Assembly: GCA_964394665.1 (NCBI GenBank)
Contig: CAYMYN010000007.1
Coordinates: 1 to 64,000 of the forward strand
Direction of reading: 5' to 3'
DNA length: 64,000 nt
DNA from: CAYMYN01 sp964394665
GTDB lineage: Bacteria > Planctomycetota > UBA1135 > GCA-002686595
This document shows positions 1 through 7,730 of this stretch, one piece after another (the first letter of the stretch is position 1; every line of letters starts with the position of its first letter). Both the position numbers and the translations under genes were made by a program. The notes under the pieces are model-generated. The model saw nothing but the letters and a program-made list of their open reading frames with translations, did no database searches and was not told where the DNA came from.

Positions 1-1145
1 TCCCTGCTCGACCAGCCGGCCCTTGTGCAGGACCAGGATGCGATCCACGTCGCGGGCAGGACCTGGTCCTGGTCGAGCAGGTGGAAGATGCGGTCCGCCG
101 CCGTCATGGCGTTCTGCAGCACCGTGTACTTGAGCGAGAGGTCGATCAGCGGCGCGAAGAAGCGCCCCATGTAGTGGATGAAGGCGAAGAGCGCGCCCAG
201 GGTGAGCGCGCCGCCCGGGCCGGCGGCACTTCCGGAGCCCCACAGCCCCAGCACGACCCAACCGCCCAGGACCAGGATCAGCGCGATGGTCAGGGACTCG
301 AGCAACTCGGTCAGGGCCGAGAGCGAGGACTCCCACCACACGGCCTGGACCTGGGTGCGGGCGAGCTCGTCGCTGATGGCGCCGAACTCCGCCGCCGCGC
401 GCCGCTCGCGCAGGAAGGCCTGCACCAGGGGCATGCCGACCACGTGCTCGTGCAGGTAGGCGTTGAGGTGCGAGCGCTGCACGATCATGCGGTCGTAGGC
501 CCCGCGTACCTGGACCCGGATCCAGAGCGTCGTCGCGAGCAACACGGGCACGACGAGCATCGTCGCCAGGGCGAGCTGCCAATCCATCCAGAACAGGATC
601 CCGGCCGTGACCGCCAGCACGACCAGGTCGCCCAGGATGGTCACGACGCCGGAAGAGAAGAGCTCCTGCAGGGCCTCGATGTCGGTCGTGACGCGGCCGA
701 CGAGGCGCCCGATGGGCGTGCGGTCGTAGAAGGCCGAGGACAGGCGCTGGAGGTGGCGGAAGACCGCCAGGCGCAGGTCGAGCAGGGCGTTCTGGCCGGC
801 GAGGTCCACGGTCCAGGTCTGCAGGCCCTTGGCCAAGAGCTCGACGGCCGCGAAGGCGGCGAAGAGCGTCACCAGGGGCCACAGGCCGGCGATCTCTCCC
901 TGCGCGAGGTGCCGGTCGATCACGAGCTTCAGCACCCAGGTCGTGGCCAGGCCCGCGGCGGAGCCGAGCAGCAGGAGCGCCAGGGAAGTCAGGATCAGCC
1001 GCCGGTGGGGGCGGACGTAGGGCAGCAGGCGCCGGGCCAGGGAGAGGTCGAGGGCCGCGCCCGTGCGTTTGCGCTCCTGGGGCGCGCCGACGAGCGGCGC
1101 GGCGCGATCGGGGGCGACGCGCTCCTGGGCCTGGGGAGCGCTCAT
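1..1145 (-). CDS. ABC exporter subunit (YheH/MdlB-like), partial and disrupted at the window edge
   Basis: Membrane subunit of a type I ABC exporter. About 350 residues are readable from ATG 1145: a cytoplasmic N-terminus, then the six-helix transmembrane domain, with the family motif FYDRTPIGRLVGRVTTDIE and, near the end, FIHYMGRFFAPLIDLS. The reading frame passes LLDQDQVL and should enter a nucleotide-binding domain. Instead the DNA jumps to sequence that, in another frame, reads ARDVDRILVLHKGRLVEQG, the stretch just after the H-loop. Walker A, the signature and Walker B (about 250 residues) are therefore absent. The start codon overlaps the upstream exporter's stop (ATGA, 1142-1145), so the two are a translationally coupled, probably heterodimeric, pair. 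The jump lies within 81 bases of the window end, beside an inverted repeat (3-15 and 69-81), so an assembly fault is at least as likely as a real deletion. Confidence 0.75.
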   Translation of the reverse strand, partial: MSAPQAQERVAPDRAAPLVGAPQERKRTGAALDLSLARRLLPYVRPHRRLILTSLALLLLGSAAGLATTWVLKLVIDRHLAQGEIAGLWPLVTLFAAFAAVELLAKGLQTWTVDLAGQNALLDLRLAVFRHLQRLSSAFYDRTPIGRLVGRVTTDIEALQELFSSGVVTILGDLVVLAVTAGILFWMDWQLALATMLVVPVLLATTLWIRVQVRGAYDRMIVQRSHLNAYLHEHVVGMPLVQAFLRERRAAAEFGAISDELARTQVQAVWWESSLSALTELLESLTIALILVLGGWVVLGLWGSGSAAGPGGALTLGALFAFIHYMGRFFAPLIDLSLKYTVLQNAMTAADRIFHLLDQDQVLPATWIASWSCTRAGWSSR

Positions 1146-3046
1146 CGGACGCGCCCCTCCCCGAGCTCGACGCCGTCGCCCAGTTCCACGCGCTCGCCGA
1201 GCTCGCGCTCGAGCAGCGCCTCGCGCTCGGCGCTGCGCTCCTGGCGCTGCCACAACGCGGCGTAGCGGCCACCCTGGGCCAGGAGCTCGGCGTGCGTCCC
1301 GCGCTCGACGATGCGCCCGTCCTCGAGCACCACGATCTGGTCCGCGTGGCGCACGCTCGAGAGGCGGTGGGCGACGACGATCGTCGTGCGCCGCGCGCCG
1401 AAGCCGCGCAGGTGGGCCTGGATCTGATCGGCGGTCGCGGTGTCCACGGCCGAGAGCGTGTCGTCGAGGATCAGGACGTCCGGCTCCAGCAGCAGCACGC
1501 GCGCCAAAGCCGCGCGTTGGCGCTGGCCGCCGGAGAGCTGCACGCCGCGCTCGCCCACCAGGGTCTCCAGGCCCAGGGGGAGCTGGTCGAGGTCCTGCTC
1601 CAGGCGCGCATTGCGCAGGGCCGCCTCGATCTCGGCGCGCCCGGCGTCGGGGCGGCCCAGGGCCACGTTCTGCGCCAGGCTGCTGCTGAACAGGAAGGCT
1701 TCCTGGGGCACGTAGCCGATGCGCCGGCGCAGCTCGGCCAGGCCCAGCTCGGTCACGTCGACGCCGTCGATGAACACCGTTCCCGGCGGCACCTCGAGCT
1801 GACGCGCCAGGGCGCGCACGAGGGTCGTCTTGCCCGAGCCCGTGGGGCCCACGATGCCGAGCGTCGTGCCCGCCGGGATCCGCAGCGAGACGCGCTCGAG
1901 CACGCGCCGGCCGCGGTCCTCTCCGCCGGGGCCGAGCAGGTGCTCGGGCAGGCTGCCCGAGAGGTGCGGCTGCTGGACGAGGGGCGGGTAGTCGATGCTG
2001 AGCTCGCGCACCTCGATCTCGCCCTGGGGCTCCGCCGGCGCGCGCGGATCTTCGGGCTCGATCAGGGTGACCTCGGTCTCGAGGATCTCGCCGATGCGCT
2101 CCAGGGCCGCCGCGCCGCGGCGCAGGGAGCTGATCACGAACCCCAGGGTGCGCGTGGGCCCGGCGAGCATCTGCAGGTAGAGCACCAGCGCCACCAGGGA
2201 CCCCACGCCGATGTCCGCGAACAGGCCGGCGCCCATCGACGCGAGCACGATCAGCAACGAGAGGGACGCGAGCCCCATCATCATCGGGATCAGGTAGGCC
2301 CGCGTGCGCGTCACGTCGAGGTTGAGCGCGCGGTACTCGCGCGAGCGGGCGGCGAAGCGCGCCGCGTCCGGCTCCTCGAGGGTCAGGGTCTTGATCACGA
2401 GCTGGCCCGAGAGGCTCTCGTCGACCTTGGCCGCGATCTCCCCCAGGCTGTTCTGCGCCGCGCGGCTGCCGTCCTGGATGCGCAGCGCCATGCGCCGCGC
2501 GACGACCAGGAAGACCGGGAAGGGCGCCAACGCGCACAGGGTCAGCAGCGGGTCGATCGAGACCATCATCGTCACGCCGACGGCGAAGAGCGTCGCGGTC
2601 TCGACCAAGTACAGCACCACCGGCCCCACGAGGCCCTGCACGTTCTGCATGTCGTTCACGCAGCGCGAGAGGATCTGGCCCGCGGGGTTGCGCACGAAGA
2701 AGGACGGCGCGAGGCGCAGCAGGTGGGCGAAGAGGCTCTCGCGCAGATCGTGGGCCACGCGCCGCGAGACGCCCAGCACGAGCACGCGGCTGGCGGTGCG
2801 CACGAGGGCCGCGACCAGGGCCGTGCCGACGATCCAGAGCGCGATGGTGACCAGCGCCGCGCGCACCTCCCGCGCGCCCTCGCCCGGCGTCGCGCCACGG
2901 GCCGCGAGCTCGTCGAATCCGCCGCGCACTAGCAGCGGGATCCACAGGCGCAGACCGACGCTGACCAGGATCGCGAGCACGCCCAGCGCGTACACCCGCC
3001 GATAGCGGCGGAAGGCCGGGCGCAGCAGACGGTACTCGTGGAGCAT
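1142..3046 (-). CDS. ABC exporter, transmembrane plus ATPase, with degenerate catalytic site (YheI/MdlA-like)
   Basis: A complete 634-residue half-transporter of the multidrug/lipid exporter family. The N-terminal ~330 residues form the transmembrane domain. The ATPase domain has Walker A (GPTGSGKTT, near residue 398), signature LSGGQRQR (near 502), Walker B VLILDD (near 521), D-loop SAVD and H-loop AHRLSS. Asp replaces the catalytic Glu after Walker B (LILDDTLSAVD). This is known for the degenerate-site subunit of heterodimeric exporters such as BmrC/YheI and TM287, so the partner at 1-1145 would supply the working catalytic Glu. I chose ATG 3046 (MLHEYRLLRP) because an upstream in-frame ATG at 3112 would add an Arg/Pro-rich tail with no family counterpart. 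No Shine-Dalgarno is visible. The substrate is unknown. Confidence 0.9.
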   Translation of the reverse strand: MLHEYRLLRPAFRRYRRVYALGVLAILVSVGLRLWIPLLVRGGFDELAARGATPGEGAREVRAALVTIALWIVGTALVAALVRTASRVLVLGVSRRVAHDLRESLFAHLLRLAPSFFVRNPAGQILSRCVNDMQNVQGLVGPVVLYLVETATLFAVGVTMMVSIDPLLTLCALAPFPVFLVVARRMALRIQDGSRAAQNSLGEIAAKVDESLSGQLVIKTLTLEEPDAARFAARSREYRALNLDVTRTRAYLIPMMMGLASLSLLIVLASMGAGLFADIGVGSLVALVLYLQMLAGPTRTLGFVISSLRRGAAALERIGEILETEVTLIEPEDPRAPAEPQGEIEVRELSIDYPPLVQQPHLSGSLPEHLLGPGGEDRGRRVLERVSLRIPAGTTLGIVGPTGSGKTTLVRALARQLEVPPGTVFIDGVDVTELGLAELRRRIGYVPQEAFLFSSSLAQNVALGRPDAGRAEIEAALRNARLEQDLDQLPLGLETLVGERGVQLSGGQRQRAALARVLLLEPDVLILDDTLSAVDTATADQIQAHLRGFGARRTTIVVAHRLSSVRHADQIVVLEDGRIVERGTHAELLAQGGRYAALWQRQERSAEREALLERELGERVELGDGVELGEGRVR

Positions 3047-3171
3047 CGGGGGAGGGGGGACGGGCGCCCGCGGCGGATCCCGGGGGCGGCGGCGAGCCCG
3101 ATAGCTTGCCACGCGCAGGGCCCCGGTTCCTACGCCCCGCGCGCCGCGGCGGAGTCCGGCCGCCGACGGGG

Positions 3172-3177
3172 TAGCAT
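3172..3177 (+). promoter_or_regulatory. Candidate -10 box TAGCAT of the globin gene
   Basis: TAGCAT lies 12 bases before ATG 3190, with no Shine-Dalgarno between. It belongs to a recurrent TANNNT-ATG arrangement seen at several genes here. No clear -35 box is visible. Confidence 0.35.
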
Positions 3178-3189
3178 GTCGCCCTTCCC

Positions 3190-3606
3190 ATGGCCCATGC
3201 CCCCCTGGTCGAGCGCGCCGGCGGTCCCGAGACCCTGCGCGGGGTGCTCGAGGACTTCTACCGCCGCGTCCTCGCCGATCGCATGATCGGTTTCTTCTTC
3301 GCCGGGGCCGATCCGCGGCGGCTGGTGGAGAAGGAACTCGAGCTCGTGCTACAGGCCCTGGGCGACGGGTCGCCCTACACCGGCCGGCCGCTCGCCGAGC
3401 TGCACGCGCGCCACCCCATCCAGGGCGGCCAGTTCATGCGCCGCCTGAAGCTGCTCGAGGAGACCCTCGTCGACCACGCCGTGCCCCCGGAGGTCGCCGA
3501 GCCCTGGCTGCGCCACAACCGCGAGCTGCGCGCCCAGATCACGCCCGACCTTCCCGAGCAGTGCGAGCCCCGCGGCAAGCCCGGATACCCCGATCGAGCC
3601 CGCTGA
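3190..3606 (+). CDS. Truncated (2/2) haemoglobin
   Basis: A 138-residue globin of the truncated family, probably a cytoplasmic haem protein that binds O2, NO or a similar ligand. The B-helix motif FYRRVLADRMIGFFF (residues 23-37) is typical and includes a Tyr at the usual ligand-stabilising position (Y24). H75 in ELHARHPIQGGQF sits where the proximal haem ligand of truncated globins is found, followed by the conserved Phe and a C-terminal helix. The length is normal; the last ~20 residues (Pro/Arg-rich) fall outside the fold. It is divergent from the ABC exporter across 143 bases. The solute-binding lipoprotein gene begins 13 bases downstream, so the two may be co-transcribed, but no functional link is evident. 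The subgroup cannot be fixed by eye. Confidence 0.85.
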   Translation: MAHAPLVERAGGPETLRGVLEDFYRRVLADRMIGFFFAGADPRRLVEKELELVLQALGDGSPYTGRPLAELHARHPIQGGQFMRRLKLLEETLVDHAVPPEVAEPWLRHNRELRAQITPDLPEQCEPRGKPGYPDRAR

Positions 3607-3619
3607 CCCCCGCCGACCC

Positions 3620-4387
3620 ATGCGCGCCCTGTCGTTCTCGCTGTTGTTCGCCTGCGCCCTCGCGCTCGGCGCCTGCCGCTCGCAGGAGCCCGGCCCGAGC
3701 CCCTTCCCCGACCTCGAGCTCCTGGTGCTCTCCGACCTCGATCACCCGCCCTTCGCCTACCTCGGCGAGGCCGGCGAGCCGCGCGGCTTCGAGGTCGAGC
3801 TGGTCGAGGAACTCGCCCGGCGCCTGGGCCGCCAGGTCACCTGGGTCCGCCAGCCCTTCGGCGAGCTGCTGGCGCGCCTGGCGGCCGGCGAGGGGCACCT
3901 GGTGGTCGCGACCCTGGCCATCAACCCCGAACGGGCGGCGCGCTTCGCCTTCACCCGGCCCTACTTCGAGAGCGACCTCGTCGCCGTGGCGCGTCAGGGC
4001 GCGGGCGAGCCCCTGGCCCTGCACCAACTCGCCGGCCGGCGCGTGGGGGCCCCGACCGGGACCCACGCGGCCTACATCGTGCGCCGCGTCCTGCCCGAGG
4101 CCCTGCCCGTGCCCGCCGCGGCCGAACGACAGCTCGTCGACCGACTCTTGGGCGGCGAGCTCGACGCCCTGGTGCTCGAGCGCCGCGCCGCGCAGCGCCT
4201 GGTCGCGAGCGGGATGCCCGTGGCCGTGCTCGAGCCGCGCCTCGACCGCGAGCGCTACGCCCTGGCCCTGAGCCCCGAGCGCCCGCGCCTGCGCGCCGAG
4301 CTCGACCGACACCTCGCCGACCTCGAGCGCGAGGGCTTCCTTGCCGACCTCGCCGCACGCTACGCCCTCGACGACGAGCGGCGCTAA
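3620..4387 (+). CDS. Family 3 extracellular solute-binding lipoprotein
   Basis: A 255-residue periplasmic binding protein of the amino-acid/opine type (SBP_bac_3). The signal peptide ends in a lipobox (LALGAC; acylated Cys at residue 19). The mature part opens with the family pattern: a strand, then DHPPFAYLGE, G.EVEL.EELARRLG and the mid-domain phrase LVVATLAINPERAARFAFTRPY. The second lobe starts near GRRVGAPTGTHAAYI. No permease or ATPase gene adjoins it, so it is an orphan binding protein; it could also be a sensor-type or lytic-transglycosylase-associated relative, but no extra domain is present. It ends 31 bases before the convergent stop of the FG-GAP gene. Confidence 0.85.
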   Translation: MRALSFSLLFACALALGACRSQEPGPSPFPDLELLVLSDLDHPPFAYLGEAGEPRGFEVELVEELARRLGRQVTWVRQPFGELLARLAAGEGHLVVATLAINPERAARFAFTRPYFESDLVAVARQGAGEPLALHQLAGRRVGAPTGTHAAYIVRRVLPEALPVPAAAERQLVDRLLGGELDALVLERRAAQRLVASGMPVAVLEPRLDRERYALALSPERPRLRAELDRHLADLEREGFLADLAARYALDDERR

Positions 4388-4418
4388 GGAGCGGACCCTC
4401 AGCCTTCTGCCTGGCCCT

Positions 4419-6173
4419 TCAGGGGCCGAAGTCGATCTGTAGGGCGTGGGTGGTGTTGAAACCCTGGCCGCAGGGGCTGGGATCGGGGTCCCGGTACCAG
4501 GCTTGGAGGTAGAGGGTTTGGCCCGCGGACCACTGGCCAATGGCAGAGAGGGCCGGACCCCAGGCGGCTTGGCCGTTGGCGTCGGTATGACGGACGCCGA
4601 CCCGTAGGGCGCCTCCGCCGATGCAGCGCAGGCCGTCGCCCCAGAAGGGAGCTTGTCCGCCGGCCAGGAGATTGTTGGCACGAAACAGCAGTACGGGTTG
4701 GCCCGGAGGCAGGTACTCGACCCGCAGGGAGAGGTCGTCGCTCGCGACGCTGGCCGAGCCGCAGGCGGCGAGGCCCGCGCCGCGGCCGGTGGAGTTCTCG
4801 CAGCCGCGGGCCGGGTCGCGGTTGGCGCAGGGGCAAGTGTCGCCGAAGCAGCGGCCCCGGGCGAAGGTCGGGACCTCGAGCACCCAGGCCTCGCCGGCGG
4901 GGCAGGTGCCGATCGAGCACGGCACCATGGCGTTCCAGGCGCCGATCAGAGCTCGGCCCTGGGAGTATGCGACCGTGCCGAATGCGGCCCCGACCTGGGG
5001 TACGGGCGCGCGCAGCTTGCGAATGAAGCCGTATCCGCCAGCGGTCTGCTCGAAGAGGTAAGCCGAACCGCTGGCGGCAAGTCCCTCCCCATCGGTCGAG
5101 GCACCCGCCAAGAGCAAGCTTTCCTTCATCGAGATCGACGTGGCGAACTTCGTGTTGGTGACGGCATCCGGGGCGACGAGCTTGACCAGTGGGTTCCAGT
5201 GCGTACCGTGGAACTCGAAGACGTAGATCGCGCCCGATGCGGTGCCCGCGGTCTTGGCATGGTGGGCACCCAGGGCGAAGCGATTGCCGGACAGCGCGAC
5301 ACTCCAGCCGGCATATAGATTCCAGTTTACCCCCCCGTTGTCCCAGGGCACGAGGCGCGTGAAGGGCTGCCAGCCGGACGCTTCGCGCCTCCAGAGGAAG
5401 GCTCCGCCGCTGTTGATCACCGGACCGTCGATCCCGACCGCTCCAGCGGCGAGCCATTCGCCGTCGAGGGCGAGGCTGTAGCCGAGCCAGTCGCCCGCGG
5501 CCTGCTGGGGCGAGCCGAGCACCTGGGTCAGGGCCCAAGCGCCTGCTCCGCGCTCGTAGACGTAGACTGCCCCGGACTCCCCGCCCACCGAGGCGGCGAG
5601 GTGCGCTCCGACCACGGCGGTGTCACCCTGCACGGCGACCGACTGGCCGAAGGCGGCGCCGGCCTGCGGGACGTTTGCCAGCAGCTTGGCGGTCTCGGTC
5701 CAGGCTCCCTGGACGCGCTCGAAGACGTAGGCAGCCCCGGCCTGGGGCTGGCCAGGTTCATGGTGATTGCGAGCCCCGGCGACCAGGTGGTCGCCCGAGA
5801 GTGCCACCGAACAGCCGAAGTCGCTGTAATTGCCCGCGTCCGATCCGATCAGGCGTCCGATCTGGGTCCAAACACCCGCCACCGGGGCGTGCAGGTAGAC
5901 CGCTCCCGGGGAGTAGGTCGGATTCGCGGTCGCGCGGAAAGCACCCACGGCGGCCAGGTCACCCTCCAGCGCGACGCACCACCCATAAGAGCCTCCGATC
6001 CCGGCTCCATGCGGGTAGATCCGCTGATCAGCGCACCCCTGCGCCGCGGCCGAGGCCCCGATCGCGAGCGAGCCGAGGACCGTGACGGTAGCCGCTACCC
6101 GCAGCGCTCGGATGGCGCGGGAATCGCCCGCGCGCGCAACCGACTGCAACCAACTCAGCATCCCGTCCATCAC
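4419..6173 (-). CDS. Secreted FG-GAP repeat (beta-propeller) protein with Cys-rich C-terminal domain
   Basis: A 584-residue exported protein. A signal peptide follows a 25-residue cytoplasmic leader (core VAATVTVLGSLAIGASAAA). Residues ~50-430 hold about seven repeats of the form FG.SVA..GD..VVGA......GA.YV(Y/F)ER, the FG-GAP/integrin-type propeller unit. From ~440 a separate domain has paired cysteines: CFGDTCPCANRDPARGCENS, then GDGLRCIGGG and finally WYRDPDPSPCGQGFN. I recall this C-terminal domain from many large secreted planctomycete proteins, where it may act in surface attachment or sorting; its function is unproven. The GTG at 6173 has a strong Shine-Dalgarno (GGAGGAGA) 4-7 bases upstream; ATG 6170 is the alternative. 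Likely extracellular or outer-surface adhesion or scaffolding. Confidence 0.85.
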   Translation of the reverse strand: MMDGMLSWLQSVARAGDSRAIRALRVAATVTVLGSLAIGASAAAQGCADQRIYPHGAGIGGSYGWCVALEGDLAAVGAFRATANPTYSPGAVYLHAPVAGVWTQIGRLIGSDAGNYSDFGCSVALSGDHLVAGARNHHEPGQPQAGAAYVFERVQGAWTETAKLLANVPQAGAAFGQSVAVQGDTAVVGAHLAASVGGESGAVYVYERGAGAWALTQVLGSPQQAAGDWLGYSLALDGEWLAAGAVGIDGPVINSGGAFLWRREASGWQPFTRLVPWDNGGVNWNLYAGWSVALSGNRFALGAHHAKTAGTASGAIYVFEFHGTHWNPLVKLVAPDAVTNTKFATSISMKESLLLAGASTDGEGLAASGSAYLFEQTAGGYGFIRKLRAPVPQVGAAFGTVAYSQGRALIGAWNAMVPCSIGTCPAGEAWVLEVPTFARGRCFGDTCPCANRDPARGCENSTGRGAGLAACGSASVASDDLSLRVEYLPPGQPVLLFRANNLLAGGQAPFWGDGLRCIGGGALRVGVRHTDANGQAAWGPALSAIGQWSAGQTLYLQAWYRDPDPSPCGQGFNTTHALQIDFGP

Positions 6174-6335
6174 GGGGTCTCCTCCCGATCCCGCACCAGG
6201 GCCTGATTGGTCTTCTCGCCCCCATGGACGCTCAGGTACCCCCGGGTGGGGGAGAGGAACATCAACCCCCGCGCATCGGCGTCCGTGACCCTACCCGATC
6301 GGGGCGGGAACGGGGCCGTCCTGGGATGGAATCTT

Positions 6336-6366
6336 CCGGAATCGGCCCGCCAGGAGTCGATTCCGG
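6336..6366 (-). terminator. Inverted repeat after the M18 aminopeptidase gene
   Basis: A perfect 9-bp inverted repeat (CCGGAATCG / CGATTCCGG) with a 13-base loop lies 37 bases past the M18 stop, upstream of the FG-GAP gene. There is no T-run, so it may be a terminator of another type or an operator. Confidence 0.3.
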
Positions 6367-6403
6367 GACGGAGCCCCCTGCGTGGGCGAGTTGGGACGGC
6401 GGA

Positions 6404-7693
6404 TCAGGCCTCGAGGAAGGCAGTCATCGCGGCGCGCATGTAGGCCGGGTCGCGCGAGCCGCACAGCTCGCGCGCGGAGTGCATGGCGAGCATCGGGTTG
6501 CCGACGTCGACGGTGCGGATGCCTAGGCGCGCGGCGGTCAGCGGGCCGATGGTCGAGCCGCAGGCGAGGTCCGTGCGGTTGACCCATTTCTGGTAGGGAA
6601 CCTCGGCGCGCTCGCAGGCCATTTGGAAGAGGGCCTCGGTCTCGGCCTCGGTGGCGTAGCGTTGGTTGGCGTTGAGCTTGATCACCGGACCGCGGTTCAG
6701 GAACAGGTGGTGGTCGGGCTCGTGGCGCTCGGGGTAGTTGGGGTGCGTGCCGTGGGCCATGTCGGCCGACAGGCAGACCGAATCGGCCAGGGCGCGGTGG
6801 TAGTCCTCGCGCGCGCCGCCGCGGGCCAGCACCGTGCGCTCGAGCAGGTCGGCGAGCAGCGGGCTCTGGGCGCCGCGGCTCGAGGTGCTGCCGACCTCCT
6901 CGTGGTCGAACAGGCACAACACCGGGATGCGCCGCGCGCCCGGGTCGGCGGCCAGCAGGGCGCGCAGGCCCAGGAAACTCGAGCACAGGTTGTCGAGGCG
7001 CGGCGCGCCGACGAACTCGCGCTCCCAACCGACGAGGGACGCGGGCTGGACGTCGTGGCACATCAGCTCGAAGGAGAGCAGGCTGTCCGGGTCGAGGTCG
7101 AGCTCCCGCGCCAGGAGGTCGTCGAAGGCGGGCTCGCCCAGGCCGCCCGAGAGACCGAAGAGCGGCACGAGGTGTTGTTGGGCGTTGAGCAAGAGGCCCT
7201 TGTCGTGGATCTCGCGGTCGAGGTGGATCGCGAGCTGGGGCACGCGCAGCACGGGCCGATCGATGCGCACCAGGCGCGCCTCGGGCCCCTGTGGGCCGCG
7301 CACGAACACGCGGCCCGAGAGGCCCAGCTCGCGGTCGAGCCACGAGTTGCGCAACACGCCGCCGTAGACCTCGACGCCCAATTGGCGAAACCCCGCGCGG
7401 CCGGTGTCGGGGCGCGGCTTGAGGCGCAGGTTGGGGCTGTCGGTGTGCGCGCCGACGATCCGGAAACCGGTGTGCGGCGGCGTGCGCTCGAGCAGGCGCC
7501 AGGCGACCAGGCTTCCGCCGCGCACGACGAAGGCCCCGCCGCCGCCGCCGTCCCAGCGCCCGAGCTCGTCCAGGCGGCGAAACCCCGCGGCCTCGAGCTC
7601 GCGCGCGCTGCGCTCGACGGCGTGGTAGGGGCTGGGCGAAGCGTCGATGAAGGCGCACAGCTCCTGCGCCAGATCGGGGGAGGGTCGGACCAT
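6404..7693 (-). CDS. apeB: M18 family aminopeptidase (aspartyl aminopeptidase type)
   Basis: A 429-residue dinuclear zinc aminopeptidase that removes N-terminal residues, often acidic ones, from peptides in the cytoplasm. All M18 landmarks are present: GAHTDSPNLRLKP (first metal His and Asp), RLDNLCSSF (bridging Asp), DHEEVGS (catalytic and metal Glu), DMAHGTHPNY and the C-terminal AMHSARE (last metal His). N-terminal FIDASPSPYHAV is also typical. I placed the start at ATG 7693 because an in-frame ATG at 7819 adds 42 Arg/Ser-rich residues, overlaps the neighbouring gene and does not match the family. A -10-like TACAGT ends exactly 6 bases before this ATG with no Shine-Dalgarno, so the mRNA may be leaderless. 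Confidence 0.93.
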   Translation of the reverse strand: MVRPSPDLAQELCAFIDASPSPYHAVERSARELEAAGFRRLDELGRWDGGGGGAFVVRGGSLVAWRLLERTPPHTGFRIVGAHTDSPNLRLKPRPDTGRAGFRQLGVEVYGGVLRNSWLDRELGLSGRVFVRGPQGPEARLVRIDRPVLRVPQLAIHLDREIHDKGLLLNAQQHLVPLFGLSGGLGEPAFDDLLARELDLDPDSLLSFELMCHDVQPASLVGWEREFVGAPRLDNLCSSFLGLRALLAADPGARRIPVLCLFDHEEVGSTSSRGAQSPLLADLLERTVLARGGAREDYHRALADSVCLSADMAHGTHPNYPERHEPDHHLFLNRGPVIKLNANQRYATEAETEALFQMACERAEVPYQKWVNRTDLACGSTIGPLTAARLGIRTVDVGNPMLAMHSARELCGSRDPAYMRAAMTAFLEA

Positions 7694-7699
7694 GGGCGC

Positions 7700-7705
7700 A
7701 CTGTA
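7700..7705 (-). promoter_or_regulatory. Candidate -10 box TACAGT of the M18 aminopeptidase gene
   Basis: TACAGT on the minus strand is followed by six bases (gcgccc) and then ATG, so transcription would begin at the start codon. The glpK promoter has the same 6-base spacer sequence. Confidence 0.4.
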
Positions 7706-7730
7706 GCGCGCCGCAGGCCCTGGGTCGGCC

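Noticed and set aside
81..1265. A 394-codon plus-strand frame at the window start
   Set aside because: It is the shadow of the minus-strand exporter membrane domain; composition is HIS/GLU/ARG-rich and shows no domain.
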